From contig NC_092100.1 in NCBI RefSeq assembly GCF_045679555.1, forward strand, positions 28,955,106 to 29,019,105: DNA of 64,000 bases. Direction: 5' to 3'. Shown in pieces: positions 11,930 through 22,351 of the stretch; the first letter of the stretch is position 1; every line of letters starts with the position of its first letter. The notes under the pieces were generated by a model. It worked only from the letters and a program-made list of their open reading frames with translations. It did no database searches and was not told where the DNA came from. The DNA is from Salvelinus alpinus. Lineage: Eukaryota; Chordata; Actinopteri; Salmoniformes; Salmonidae. The translations under genes and the position numbers were made by a program.

Positions 11930-13536
11930 CAGTGGGGAGAACAAGTATTTGATACACTGCCAATTTTGCAGGTTTTCCTACTTACAAAGCATGTAGAGGG
12001 CTGTAATTTTTATCATAGGTACACTTCAACTGTGAGAGACGGAATCTAAAACAAAAATCCAGAAAATCACATTGTATGATTTTTAAGTAATTAATTTGCA
12101 TTTTATTGCATGACATAAGTATTTGATCACCTACCAACCAGTAAGAATTCCGGCTCTCACAGACCTCTTAGTTTTTCTTTAAGAAGCCCTCCTGTTCTCC
12201 ACTCATTACCTGTATTAACTGCACCTGTTTGAACTCGTTACCTGTATAAAAGACACCTGTCCACACACTCAATCAAACAGACTCCAACCTCTCCACAATG
12301 GCCAAGACCAGAGAGCTGTGTAAGGACATCAGGGATAAAAATGTAGACCTGCACATGGCTGGGATGGGCTACAGGACAATAGGCAAGCAGCTTGGTGAGA
12401 AGGCAACAACTGTTGGCGCAATTATTAGAAAATGGAAGAAGTTCAAGATGACGGTCAATCATCCTCGGTCTGGGGCTCCATGCAAGATCTCACCTCGTGG
12501 GGCATCAATGATCATGAGGAAGGTGAGGGATCAGCCCAGAACTACACGGCAGGACCTGGTCAATGACCTGAAGAGAGCTGGGACCACAGTCTCAAAGAAA
12601 ACCATTAGCAACACACTACGCCGTCATGGATTAAAATCCTGCAGCGCACGCAAGGTCCCCCTGCTCAAGCCAGCGCATGTCCAGGCCCGTCTGAAGTTTG
12701 CCAATGACCATCTGGATGATCCAGAGGAGGAATGGGAGAAGGTCATGTGGTCTGATGAGACAGAAATAGAGCTTTTTGGTCTAAACTGCACTCGCCGTGT
12801 TTGGAGGAAGAAGAAGGATGAGTACAACCCCAAGAACACCATCCCAACCGTGAAGCATGGAGGTGGAAACATCATTCTTTGGGGATGCTTTTCTGCAAAG
12901 GGGACAGGACGACTGCACCGTATTGAGGGGAGGATGGATGGGGCCATGTATCGCGAGATCTTGGCCAACAACCTCCTTCCCTCAGTAAGAGCATTGAAGA
13001 TGGGTCGTGGCTGGGTCTTCCAGCATGACAACGACACAAAGCACACAGCCATGGCAACTAAGGAGTGGCTCCGTAAGAAGCATCTCAAGGTCCTGGAGTG
13101 GCCTAGCCAGTCTCCAGACCTGAACCCAATAGAAAATCTTTGGATGGAGCTGAAACTCCGTATTGCCCAGCGACAGCCCCGAAACCTGAAGGATCTGGAG
13201 AAGATCTGTAGGGAGGAGTGGGCCAAAATCCCTGCTGCAGTGTGTGCAAACCTAGTCAAGAACTACAGGAAACGTATGATCTCTGTAATTGCAAACAAAG
13301 GTTTCTGTACCAAATATTAAGTTCTGCTTTTCTGATGTATCAAATACTTATGTCATGCAATAAAATGCAAATTAATTACTTAAAAATCATACAATGTGAT
13401 TTTCTGGATTTTTGTTTTAGATTCCGTCTCTCATAGTTGAAGTGTACCTATGATAAAAATTACAGACCTCTACATGCTTTGTAAGTAGGAAAACCTGCAA
13501 AATCGGCAGTGTATCAAATACTTGTTCTCCCCACTG
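11930..13536 (+). mobile_element. Complete Tc1 transposon with long IR/DR ends (Tc1-B)
   Basis: The element is bounded by TA (11928-11929 and 13537-13538). Its 198-bp inverted repeats, 11930-12127 and 13339-13536, differ at only about three positions by eye. Each repeat carries an outer and an inner copy of the core AAGTATTTGAT, the two-site IR/DR layout that Sleeping-Beauty-type transposase binds. Between them is one uninterrupted transposase frame. The element fell into the slc12a3 relic region, downstream of a SINE. Everything needed for an autonomous element appears to be present. Confidence 0.93.
12298..13320 (+). CDS. Tc1 transposase, intact, 340 aa
   Basis: The enzyme binds the inverted repeats and cuts and pastes the element at TA. 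The 340-residue length equals that of Sleeping Beauty. Residues 1-110 form the paired-like DNA-binding region ([20 protein letters not shown], then a basic HPRSG linker). The catalytic triad is D153 ([12 protein letters not shown]), D244 (WVFQHDND) and E279 ([11 protein letters not shown]), with 34 residues between the last two (DD34E). The glycine-rich box [18 protein letters not shown] is at 187-204. The start [11 protein letters not shown] is the usual one for the family, and the frame ends normally with TKY and a stop just before the right inverted repeat. No frameshift or stop is seen. Activity is inferred only. Confidence 0.95.
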   Translation: MAKTRELCKDIRDKNVDLHMAGMGYRTIGKQLGEKATTVGAIIRKWKKFKMTVNHPRSGAPCKISPRGASMIMRKVRDQPRTTRQDLVNDLKRAGTTVSKKTISNTLRRHGLKSCSARKVPLLKPAHVQARLKFANDHLDDPEEEWEKVMWSDETEIELFGLNCTRRVWRKKKDEYNPKNTIPTVKHGGGNIILWGCFSAKGTGRLHRIEGRMDGAMYREILANNLLPSVRALKMGRGWVFQHDNDTKHTAMATKEWLRKKHLKVLEWPSQSPDLNPIENLWMELKLRIAQRQPRNLKDLEKICREEWAKIPAAVCANLVKNYRKRMISVIANKGFCTKY

Positions 13537-14289
13537 TATGTGAGTTATAGATCTGTCATTCTCATTGAACGCAAGTCTAAGAAGCGGTAGATCTGTTCTA
13601 TGTTCACTATTTACTGGCTGAAAATACAATATTTTTGGTTATTGAAAACATATTTCACTGGTTTAGATGGTACAATGATTCTCTACATTATAAATTTCTG
13701 GTTTTGTCACATAAACTGAAATTAGGTGAACTATTAGAATTTTAACATCCAGGAAATGGTGGAGCGATTTCTGCATTTTGCACCTTTAAGATCTGAAAGG
13801 CACTTGCCCATTAGTCATGTCGGGAGTATTTTTTGGTTGAACGAAGATTGTTATCACTTGCCTGAAAATGTTAAGTGGCTATTTTCACCTACATACAGGG
13901 GAGGAATCAGAAGAACAGTGACTAACATTCTTTGCATTTTGGTTGTTATCAATAAGAAAAAAATCACCTGCCCAATGGGACAACCTCAGAGCAGGCTCAA
14001 CTTGTGCAACTGTTCAGGTCACTTTCCCCGGGCAATAGGACAACCCTAGATGTCAATCTCTGTACAATGATTTAATATGATAACTCAGTGACAACATTCA
14101 TACACATCATCAGGCTTAGATTCTTGGTAAAGGTTCCAACAATGTCGACCAGTGCAAGCGTACTGGGCAGAACACTGAGAACTAGACACTGAGGTATGAG
14201 AGGAGGGAGGCAAGAAGAGAGGGAATAAAAAGTTTAAATACAAAGTGAGACATTTTTATTTAGTTGATTCAGTAAGAAAATGCGGACAT
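13537..14289. other. No gene seen between Tc1-B and a LINE tail
   Basis: AT-rich, apparently intronic or intergenic sequence within the slc12a3 relic interval. I looked for the missing transporter exons on the minus strand here and recognised none. The open frame at 13756-14049 has no family features. Confidence 0.4.
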
Positions 14290-14905
14290 TGTTCGCATTA
14301 GGTCCTCAGCACAGGCTGCGTGTGAGTTTCAAGTTTGGGGAAGCTGATTTTCAAAACCTTCATTTTTCAAAACCTCATTTGGACGCCTTTCCTTCCAGTT
14401 CTCTGCTGCCTGCGACTGGAACGAATTGCAAAAATCTCTGAAGTTGGAGACTTTTATCTCCCTCAACAACTTTAAACATCTGCTATCCGAGCAGCTAACC
14501 GATCGCTGCAGCTGTACATAGTCCATTGGTATATAGCCCACCCAATTTACCTACCTCACCCTCCCCATACTGCTTTTATTTCCTTTTCTGCTTTTTTTGC
14601 ACACCAGTATCTCTACTTGCACATGATCATCTGATGATTTACCACTCCAGTGTTAATCTGCTAAATTGTAATTATCTGATTTATTGCCTACCTCCTCATG
14701 CCTTTTGCACACATTGTATATAGATTCTCTTTTTTTCTTTTTTTCTACCATGTTATTGACTTGTTTATTGTTTACTCCATGTGTAACTCTGTGTTGTTGT
14801 CTGTTCACACTGCTATGCTTTATCTTGGCCAGGTCGCAGTTGCAAATGAGAACTTGTTCTCAACTAGCCTACCTGGTTAAATAAAGGTGAAATAAAAAAA
14901 TAAAA
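14290..14905 (+). mobile_element. LINE 3' fragment (reverse transcriptase C-terminus and tail)
   Basis: A short C-terminal coding remnant (about 14385-14520, CDWNELQKSLKLETFISLNN, then LLSEQLTDRC) is followed by the 3' tail ending ACCTGGTTAAATAAAGGTG and an A-rich end. The same protein end is seen at 63510-63650. Truncated and dead. Confidence 0.75.
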
Positions 14906-15220
14906 AATCTGGATCTGGACGAAACTGACGAATCTAGGCAAAGGTAAGAATCTCTGAATTAATTATCTAATGTTAGCTAAATGTAGTAATTAATAAATGG
15001 GGTACATTTCTTAAAAATGTACCGTTTAGCAAAGGTGCCAGCTAGAGATTACGTGCAGGAGTTTGCAGGGATTTTTAGTCTTGCACGATGTATACTTTGA
15101 TGCTAATTAGCATTTTCGAATCTGAGAGTAAATTGTTAGGATTGATGTTTAAGCATAATAGCCTGTTAGCATATTGGTTGAAGAGGAATATTGTTTTGTT
15201 ACACACATACACAAACTATA
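14906..15220. other. Short unassigned stretch before the Gypsy element
   Basis: About 315 bp of AT-rich sequence ending in ACAAACTATA, whose last five bases CTATA are the target-site copy of the Gypsy insertion. No exon or RNA gene is recognised. Confidence 0.5.
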
Positions 15221-15629
15221 TGTTACGATCAATGAGGACAATTGTGAGGAGTCAGGCGCAGAGAGCAAAGATATGGGGAAAAACCACTCTTTAATGTCCA
15301 ACCAGAAGAACAACTGGTAACGTCAAAACATTGGCGTAAAAATCCGACTTGAATAAAGTACACACTGGAAAATAAATCCAGACTGTGGTAAACCCCAAAA
15401 TAAACGAACAACCTCATACAAAACAGAAAGACAAACCCGCACAAACAGAAACGGGCTAAACGAACTTAAATAGCACCACCCTAACAACCAAACAATAAAC
15501 AGGTGAAATCAATAGTCAAAACCAAACGAAAAGGAAAAAGGGATCGGTGGCAGCTAGTAGACCGGCGACAACGACCGCCGAGCGCCACTCGAACAGGAAG
15601 GGAAGCCACCTTCGGTAATACTCGTTACA
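15221..15629 (-). repeat. 3' LTR of Gypsy element
   Basis: Downstream LTR in the element's own minus-strand direction. The pol frame runs on into it and stops at 15554. It begins TGTTACGATC and ends ACTCGTTACA on the plus strand. Confidence 0.95.
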
Positions 15630-18600
15630 GTACCCCCCTCCTGACGTGCAGCTCCCGCAGCGCGCCGACGCCGGCCTCGAGGACGACCCGGGGGCCGAGG
15701 CGCAGGGCGATCCGGATGGAGGCGATGGAACTCTCGCAGCATAGCTGGATCCAATATATCCCCCACCGGGACCCAGCACCTCTCCTCCGGACCGTACCCC
15801 TTCCAGTCCACGAGGTACTGCAGGCCCCTCACCCGGTGTCTGGAATCCAGAATGGACCGTATCCTGTACGCCGGGGACCCCTCTATGTCCAGAGGGGGCG
15901 GAGGGACCTCCAGAACCTCACCTTCCTGCATGGGACCAGCTACCACCGGCCTGAGGAGAAACACATGAAATGAGGGGTTAATACGATAATACGAAGGAAG
16001 TAACAATCGGTAACACACCTCATTTATTCTCCTCAGGACTTTAAATGGCCCTACACACTGCGGACCCAGCTTCCGGCAGGGCAGGCGGAGGGGCAGGTTT
16101 CGGGTCGAGAGCCAGACCCTATCCCCCGGTGCAAACACGGGGGCCTCACTGCGGTGACGGTCAGCGCTCTTCTTCTGCCGTCTCTCCTGACGCAGAGACT
16201 CCTGGACGGCTCTCCAAGTCTCCTTAGAGCGCTGTACCCACTCCTCCACCGCAGGAGCCTCGGTCTGACTCTGATGCCATGGTGCCAGAACCGGCTGGTA
16301 CCCCAACACACACTCAAATGGTGACATGTTGGTAGAGGAGTGGCTTAGTGAGTTCTGGGCAATCTCTGCCCAGGGGATGTATCTTGACCACTCCCCTGGC
16401 CGGTCCTGGCAATACGACCGCAGAAACCTACCCACCTCCTGGTTCACTCTCTCCACCTGCCCATTACTCTCCGGGTGATACCCCGAGGTCAGGCTGACCG
16501 AGACCCCCAAATGCTCCATAAACGCCTTCCATATTCTGGAAGTGAACTGGGGACCCCGATCAGAAACGATATCCTCGGGCACCCCGTAGTGCCGGAAGAC
16601 ATGGGTAAATAGTGCCTCCGCAGTCTGCAGGGCCGTAGGGAGACCGGGCAACGGGATAAGACGGCAGGACTTAGAGAACCGATCCACAACGACCAGGATC
16701 GTAGTGTTTCCCTGAGATGGGGGTAGGTCAGTCAGAAAATCCACCGAAAGATGGGACCACGGCCGTTGTGGAACGGGGAAGGGTTGTAACTTCCCTCGAG
16801 GCAGGTGCCTAGGAGCCTTACTCTGAGCGCATACCGAACAGGAAGAGACATAGAATCGCACATCCCTCTCCAAGGTGGGCCACCAGTACTTCCCCCTAAG
16901 ACCTCGCACTGTCCTCGAAATACCCGGGTGACCTGACGAGAGTAAACCATGAGCCCATCGAATCAATTGATCACGAACAGCGAGCGGTACGTACCTACGC
17001 CCCTCCGGGCACTGTGGAGGCGCAGGTTCCTCCCTTAACGCCCGCTCGATGTCCGCGTCCACCTCCCATACTATTGGTGCCACCAACTTGGCCGCCGGAA
17101 TGATGGGAGTAGGATCGATGGACCGGTCCTCTGAGTCATAGAGGCGAGACAGCGCGTCGGCCTTAGTGTTGAGGGAACCTGGTCGATACGAGATCGTAAA
17201 ACGAAATCTGGTGAAATACATGGCCCACCTTGCCTGACGCGGATTCAGTCTCTTAGCTGATCGGATATACTCCAGGTTACGGTGGTCAGTCCAGATGAGG
17301 AAAGGGTGCTTAGCCCCCTCAAGCCAGTGTCTCCACACCTTCAGGGCTTTAACCATAGCCAACAACTCCCTATCCCCCACATCATAATTCTGCTCCGCTG
17401 GCCCGAGTTTTTTCGAAAAAAAAGCACAGGGGCGGAGCTTTGGTGGCATACCCGAGCGCTGTGAGAGCACCGCTCCAACCCCAGCCTCGGATGCGTCCAC
17501 CTCTACTATGAACGCCAAAGAAGGGTCCGGATGCGCCAACACTGGCGCCTCGGTAAACAGCACCTTCAACCTACGGAAGGCTCTGTCCGCCTCTGCTGAC
17601 CACTGCAAACGCACCGGCCTCCCCTTCAGCAGTGAGGTAATAGGAGCTGCTACCTGACCAAAACCCCGGATAAACCTCCGGTAGTAATTGGCAAACCCTA
17701 AGAACCGCTGCACCTCTTTTACCGTGGTCGGAGTCGGCCAATTACGCACGGCTTTTACGCGGTCACCCTCCATTACCACCCCCGAGCTGGAAATGCGATA
17801 ACCCAGGAAGGAAACGGCTTGTTTGGAAAACTCACATTTCTCCGCCTTCACGTACAGGTCATGCTCCAGCAGTCGCCCAAGAACCTTGCGCACCAGAGAC
17901 ACATGCGCGGCGCGTGTAGCGGAGTAGATCAAAATATCGTCAATATACACCACCACACCCTGTCCGTGCAGGTCTCTGAGAATCTCGTCAACAAAGGATT
18001 GAAAGACAGCTGGAGCATTCTTTAACCCGTACGGCATGACGAGGTACTCATAATGGCCCGATGTGGTACTAAACGCGGTTTTCCACTCATCTCCCCCCCG
18101 AATACGCACCAGATTATACGCGCTCCTGAGATCCAGTTTCGTGAAGAACCGTGCTCCGTGGAATGATTCCATCGCCGTAGCGATGAGAGGTAGTGGGTAA
18201 CTAAAACCCACCGTGATGGAATTGAGACCTCGATAATCAATACACGGACGCAAACCACCATCCTTTTTCTTCACAAAAAAGAAACTCGAGGAGACGGGTG
18301 ACATGGAGGGCCGAATGAATCCCTGTCCCAGAGCTTCCGTGACATATGTCTCCATAGCCAACGTCTCCTCCTGGGACAAAGGATACACATGACTCCTGGG
18401 TAGTGCAGCGTTTACCTGGAGGTTTATCACGCAATCCCCCTGTCGATGGGGTGGTAATTGGGTCGCCTTCTTTTTACTGAAAGCGATAGCCAAATCGGCA
18501 TACTCAGCGGGAATGCGCACGGTGGAAACCTGGTCTGGACTCTCCACCGTTGTCGCACCGATGGAAACTCCTACACACCTGCCTGAACACTCATCAGACC

Positions 18601-18805
18601 ACCCCTGTAGAGCTCCCTGTTTCCACGAAATCGTCGGATTGTGAATAGCCAGCCAGGGAATCCCCAGCACCACCGGAAACGCAGGTGAATCGATAAGGAA
18701 CAGACTAATCCGTTCCTTATGATTCCCCTGCGTAATCATCTCCAAAGGAATTGTGGCCTCCCTGACCAGCCCTGACCCTAATGGTCGACTATCTAAGGAG
18801 TGCAC
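15554..18805 (-). CDS. Gypsy Pol: reverse transcriptase, RNase H, integrase, chromodomain (about 1083 aa)
   Basis: This polyprotein copies the element's RNA and inserts the DNA. In order: the end of the protease ([16 protein letters not shown]), reverse transcriptase ([28 protein letters not shown], catalytic [11 protein letters not shown]), RNase H ([33 protein letters not shown]), the integrase zinc-binding part ([22 protein letters not shown]), the DDE core ([33 protein letters not shown]) and a C-terminal chromodomain ([17 protein letters not shown]). The chromodomain marks it as a chromovirus. The frame's first codon is GTG, not ATG, so expression needs frameshifting from gag. It is open throughout and stops inside the LTR, so the copy may be coding-competent. 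Confidence 0.93.
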   Translation of the reverse strand: MHSLDSRPLGSGLVREATIPLEMITQGNHKERISLFLIDSPAFPVVLGIPWLAIHNPTISWKQGALQGWSDECSGRCVGVSIGATTVESPDQVSTVRIPAEYADLAIAFSKKKATQLPPHRQGDCVINLQVNAALPRSHVYPLSQEETLAMETYVTEALGQGFIRPSMSPVSSSFFFVKKKDGGLRPCIDYRGLNSITVGFSYPLPLIATAMESFHGARFFTKLDLRSAYNLVRIRGGDEWKTAFSTTSGHYEYLVMPYGLKNAPAVFQSFVDEILRDLHGQGVVVYIDDILIYSATRAAHVSLVRKVLGRLLEHDLYVKAEKCEFSKQAVSFLGYRISSSGVVMEGDRVKAVRNWPTPTTVKEVQRFLGFANYYRRFIRGFGQVAAPITSLLKGRPVRLQWSAEADRAFRRLKVLFTEAPVLAHPDPSLAFIVEVDASEAGVGAVLSQRSGMPPKLRPCAFFSKKLGPAEQNYDVGDRELLAMVKALKVWRHWLEGAKHPFLIWTDHRNLEYIRSAKRLNPRQARWAMYFTRFRFTISYRPGSLNTKADALSRLYDSEDRSIDPTPIIPAAKLVAPIVWEVDADIERALREEPAPPQCPEGRRYVPLAVRDQLIRWAHGLLSSGHPGISRTVRGLRGKYWWPTLERDVRFYVSSCSVCAQSKAPRHLPRGKLQPFPVPQRPWSHLSVDFLTDLPPSQGNTTILVVVDRFSKSCRLIPLPGLPTALQTAEALFTHVFRHYGVPEDIVSDRGPQFTSRIWKAFMEHLGVSVSLTSGYHPESNGQVERVNQEVGRFLRSYCQDRPGEWSRYIPWAEIAQNSLSHSSTNMSPFECVLGYQPVLAPWHQSQTEAPAVEEWVQRSKETWRAVQESLRQERRQKKSADRHRSEAPVFAPGDRVWLSTRNLPLRLPCRKLGPQCVGPFKVLRRINEVCYRLLLPSYYRINPSFHVFLLRPVVAGPMQEGEVLEVPPPPLDIEGSPAYRIRSILDSRHRVRGLQYLVDWKGYGPEERCWVPVGDILDPAMLREFHRLHPDRPAPRPPGRPRGRRRRAAGAARQEGGTVTSITEGGFPSCSSGARRSLSPVY

Positions 18806-19910
18806 AGGGAAGGGGGGGTTCTACCTTAACTAACGGAATCCTCAACTTCTGAGCGAGTCCGCGATCTATAAAGTTCCCAGCTGCGCCTGAATCGACTAGC
18901 GCCTTATGCTGGAGAGAGGGAAAAAATTTAAGGAAACATATTAACAAAAACATGTGACCAACAGGAAGCTCTGGGAGAGTGTGGTGCTGACTCACCTGAG
19001 GTGACCGAGGAGTGTTCTGCCTGCCCTCTCGATTCCCAGATGGACTCCTCCAGCACCGACCGGAAGTGTGTCCTCTTCGGCCACAACTGGTACAGGAGGA
19101 GCCTCCTCCTCCGATCTCCCTAGATGCTGCCCCTCCTAGCTCCATCGGGATGGGAGTAGGAGGGTCAGGAGGTGGAACGGACAGGACCCTTTCAGAACGT
19201 CCGCGAGCAGCTAGCAGATGGTCTAACCGGATAGACATGTCTATTAGTTCATCCAAACTGAGCGTAGTGTCCCGACAAGCCAGCTCTCTGCGGACGTCCT
19301 CTCTCAGGCTACACCTGTAATGGTCTATCAGGGCCCTGTCGTTCCACCCTGCTCCAGCGGCCAAGGTCCGGAAATCCAGCGCGAAGTCCTGCGCGCTCCT
19401 CGTCCCCTGTCGGAGATAGAACAATCTCTCACCCGCCGCTCGGCCATCTGGAGGGTGATCGAACACGGCCCGAAAACGGCGGGTGAACTCCGGGTAGTGG
19501 CCCCTCGCTGAGTCGGGCCCGTTCCAGACCGCATTGGCCCACTCTAGGGCTCTACCCGTCAGGCAGGAGACGAGGACACTCACTCTCTCTTCATCCGAGG
19601 GAGCTGGTCGAACGGTGGCCAGGTACAGATCTAATTGTAGCAGGAATCCCTGGCACCCCGCCGCCGCTCCATCGTACTGACTTGGAGGCGTAATACGCAA
19701 AGCGCTGGCACCGGATCCCGCTGGAGGAGATGGTATAGTTGCTGGAGGGAGGGTAGGTGGGGTAGTAGGGAGACCACTCCTCTCCCAACGATCCATCCTC
19801 TCCATCATTAGATCCATAGCTGATCCGATGCGATGGAGGATGGACGTGTGATGAAGGACTCTCTCCTCCATCGTGGGGAGAGGGGTGGTCGCTGCTCCTG
19901 CTGGCTCCAT
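18789..19910 (-). CDS. Gypsy Gag with zinc knuckle and protease motif, 373 aa
   Basis: Gag forms the retrotransposon particle and binds its RNA. The frame starts [16 protein letters not shown] at the ATG at 19910. A capsid-like region with ALEWANAVW and FRAVFDHP follows, then a CCHC zinc knuckle ([15 protein letters not shown], about residues 270-285). Near the C-terminus is an aspartic-protease active-site motif [13 protein letters not shown], so protease is translated as part of this frame. The frame ends LPCALLR. The pol frame overlaps its end and lies one base downstream (+1). A run of seven C (plus strand G at 18812-18818) lies just before the overlap and could be a slippage site or a one-base indel. 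No other break is seen. Confidence 0.9.
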   Translation of the reverse strand: MEPAGAATTPLPTMEERVLHHTSILHRIGSAMDLMMERMDRWERSGLPTTPPTLPPATIPSPPAGSGASALRITPPSQYDGAAAGCQGFLLQLDLYLATVRPAPSDEERVSVLVSCLTGRALEWANAVWNGPDSARGHYPEFTRRFRAVFDHPPDGRAAGERLFYLRQGTRSAQDFALDFRTLAAGAGWNDRALIDHYRCSLREDVRRELACRDTTLSLDELIDMSIRLDHLLAARGRSERVLSVPPPDPPTPIPMELGGAASREIGGGGSSCTSCGRRGHTSGRCWRSPSGNREGRQNTPRSPQVSQHHTLPELPVGHMFLLICFLKFFPSLQHKALVDSGAAGNFIDRGLAQKLRIPLVKVEPPLPCALLR

Positions 19911-19926
19911 ATGGGGTGCGGGCTTC

Positions 19927-20335
19927 TGTTACGATCAATGAGGACAATTGTGAGGAGTCAGGCGCAGAGAGCAAAGATATGGGGAAAAAACACTCTTTAA
20001 TGTCCAACCAGAAGAACAACTGGTAACGTCAAAACATTGGCGTAAAAATCCGACTTGAATAAAGTACACACTGGAAAATAAATCCAGACTGTGGAAAACC
20101 CCAAAATAAACGAACAACCTCATACAAAACAGAAAGACAAACCCGCACAAACAGAAACGGGCTAAACGAACTTAAATAGCACCACCCTAACAACCAAACA
20201 ATAAACAGGTGAAATCAATAGTCAAAACCAAACGAAAAGGAAAAAGGGATCGGTGGCAGCTAGTAGACCGGCGACGACGACCGCCGAGCGCCACTCGAAC
20301 AGGAAGGGAAGCCACCTTCGGTAATACTCGTTACA
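19927..20335 (-). repeat. 5' LTR of Gypsy element
   Basis: Upstream LTR in element direction. It is the same length as its partner, with differences seen near the GGGGAAAAA run, near GACTGTGG and near CCGGCGAC. The gag start codon is only 16 bases from its inner edge. Confidence 0.95.
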
Positions 20336-20340
20336 CTATA

Positions 20341-21131
20341 CAGAGGGGTGTGGGTGTGTAGGTGAAAGGACTGACCAACACAGGCCATAAAAGTTGTGGA
20401 CAGTCTGGAGAGGGGAGGGGTGCATCTCTCTAGACCAACGAGGAGGTTAGAATACTGGACAATACCATATTAGGAACTGTTTTAGTGTAGAATTGACAGA
20501 CCCAAGACGGAGCTAATCTACCCAGCAACCAGAGGTGGACAAAGGAACGCGCCAAGGGGCCAGCAAAGGGGGGCAGAGTCTAAACCAAGCCCAGCCTCTA
20601 CTGTGATAGGCCAACAGACGCTTTGAAACGACGTCATCACGGTATAAGAACAGCTGTTTACGTACTTCTTGCCAGTTCTTTGTTCATCCTGCGCGGTGAA
20701 ACAGCGAACCCGTATATACGAAAATTGCATTTGCCATTCATTGTTTAAACATAATTAAAGAAAGTTAGCAGACCTTGCATTTTATTTATCCTGACACCGG
20801 ATGTGTTACACGCAGCGTTCACAAAATAGAGCCGAATATATTGATAAAAGTCACCTTGTCCGAGAGAGATTTACATGAAAGGGAGATGGGATGTTCAATT
20901 CAGATGCTGTATTAATCAGGCTTATTAATGAACACTCACTTCAAACACAATGCACCACAATACATATTCAGAGGCTCACAAAAAATACCTCAAACAACTT
21001 AAATACTTAAATAATAAAATTGAAGTTAATTTCAATTACACCTCACCTCTCTATTTCTCCTACATCTTGACACCAGGCATATACTGTAGTTTATTTAGAA
21101 ATATTGCTTCCTAGTGGCAGGTTAAATTGAC
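20341..21131. other. slc12a3 relic intron; promoter-like block 20520-20800
   Basis: No exon is recognised. Around 20640-20760 is a TATA-like GGTATAAGAACAG, a CGCGGTGAAACAGCG stretch and ATTAAAG, resembling part of an LTR (promoter and R region), but I could not find paired ends or a target duplication, so it is left unassigned. Confidence 0.35.
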
Positions 21132-21470
21132 CTTGGACTCCCATTCCATCCCAGCCAATGACATGGCCAGCAGACATGTGACAGTGATCACTCCAATGAT
21201 GCAGATGCCAATGATGGGGTCCACTATGCTGGAACCACTCTCCTGATGTGGGAAGTTTGTGGTACAAACAAGAGTACAGTTAAAAAATGTAACTCAATTT
21301 AAAAGGTTGACTATAAGGGATGTGGGTAAACGCCTATGTAATTACACACTGACTTTCCTTAGTGCTTGCACAGTCTCTGTGAAGCCCACTGTGTGCATGG
21401 CAACAGCGAAAGCAGGGAAAGATGAGTCTGATGGAGCCGTCCAGGGAAGATCTCAATTTCACACTCATCG

Positions 21471-21625
21471 TGTCCTATCTCCTCGCCTCCTTCTCAAAAC
21501 CCATTGGAGAAGGTCAGAGGGGAGGGACCTATGCCTTTCTCCTCAAATTGGTGACTTGCCTAGTTAAATAAAGGTTAAATAAAAAAATAAAAAAATGGGT
21601 TTTGAGGAGACAAGGTAGAGAGGAC
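21471..21625. repeat. Inverted-repeat insertion next to slc12a3 relic exon
   Basis: GTCCTATCTCCTCGCC through CTCAAAACCCA (21471-21502) is complemented by TGGGTTTTGAGGAGA through AGAGAGGAC (21596-21625). Between them is the repeat tail GACTTGCCTAGTTAAATAAA and an A-rich run. This looks like a small non-autonomous insertion abutting the broken slc12a3 exon. The family is not identified. Confidence 0.45.
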
Positions 21626-21639
21626 GCAATTTAAATCTT

Positions 21640-22351
21640 CCCCCAGACTACGAGAAGTCAGGAAATAGGTTCCACATGTAAGAGAGCCAGAAGACCTTTT
21701 AGATCTTTTGAATGAAGATTCTATAATAGTCTCACCCGTTGCCTCTCATCCTGAACTCTCAGCACTTACGTTTTTTTAATCAACGCTGTCCAGGATCCTG
21801 AACCTGTCAGAATACAGGTAAAACAGCTGTGTCAATTAGAGGCCAGTGCCTGAGATGATAAACAAATTGGTTATTAGCGAGCCTATTGTGCACACTTTTG
21901 TTCAGGCAACGCCTCCACATATAAGCATTAGCCTATGAATGTCATCACGTGCGGACATATAGGAGCTTAGTATATGCCCAAATATATGAGCTGAGGCTGT
22001 TCCGATTTAACAAGGGATTACCGGTTATCAGTGGGGAAGTCCACGAAACCGCATCAAACCATATAGCTGCACCTTGTCCTATAGCTTACGGATGGTAAAT
22101 CATTGGATCGATGAATTTGTTTCAATGCAATTTTGTTTAAGTATAGGCCTATAGCAATTTGCAACAAAAATACATTGTCACAAAATAGCTTTACATTATT
22201 TAGCCCATCCAGCGATGACATAGCCAGTAGGCCTATGTGACTTGTCTTCAGCGGGCATACGCCCTAAATCAATGTAGCATTTGAGTCCAGCCTCAATCAT
22301 TCATTTCACTGAATGGATTGGCTATGCTTTTGGCCTATTCAATTGTACCAT
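21640..22351. other. No gene seen upstream of slc12a3 relic
   Basis: The first coding exons of slc12a3 would be expected here or further right. No matching translated sequence was recognised on the minus strand, and no RNA gene or named repeat is evident. Confidence 0.35.

Larger units (their letters stand above)
15221..20335 (-). mobile_element. Complete young Ty3/Gypsy chromovirus-type LTR retrotransposon
   Basis: Two 409-bp LTRs (15221-15629 and 19927-20335) start TGTTACGATC and end CTCGTTACA, and flank gag and pol on the minus strand. The target duplication CTATA is at 15216-15220 and 20336-20340. By eye the LTRs differ at about three positions, so insertion is recent. A purine-rich tract adjoins the downstream LTR (minus-strand GGAGGGGGG at about 15632-15642). 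Domain order is gag-protease-RT-RNase H-integrase-chromodomain. It replaced or split the middle of slc12a3. A standard TGG-starting primer site next to the LTR was not found. Confidence 0.95.
7742..21475 (-). pseudogene. slc12a3: Decayed slc12a3-like (Na-Cl cotransporter) gene, nine exon relics
   Basis: SLC12A3 is the thiazide-sensitive Na-Cl cotransporter. Relic exons in order: about 21350-21475 (AMHTVGFTETV; broken transmembrane exon), 21132-21242 ([11 protein letters not shown] to GMEWESK; intact, 37 codons), 11276-11394 (LNKWRIKSLY, VADDL; in-frame TGA just before LNKW), about 9290-9377 (SFDLQYEVCGLRMRE), 9061-9162 (TIDVYWLFDDGG; in-frame TAG), about 8735-8849 ([18 protein letters not shown]), 8523-8607 (KFCLGFHDVKVLPDI), 7988-8086 (ARRFEDLIW, then KQDCPW in another frame) and 7742-7809 (IRLNEVLQDYSRDAA). 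Exons for the first membrane helices, most of the transport core and the last 46 or so residues were not found. The gap 11.4-21.1 kb is filled by mobile elements. Gene order matches the human NUP93-SLC12A3-HERPUD1 block. The paralogue slc12a10 is an alternative name; pseudogene status is firm. Confidence 0.9.

Noticed and set aside
12624-13259. 211-codon minus-strand open frame
   Set aside because: Antisense shadow of the intact Tc1-B transposase.
20480-20830. Possible solo LTR
   Set aside because: Promoter-like motifs only; no paired TG/CA ends or target duplication could be fixed.
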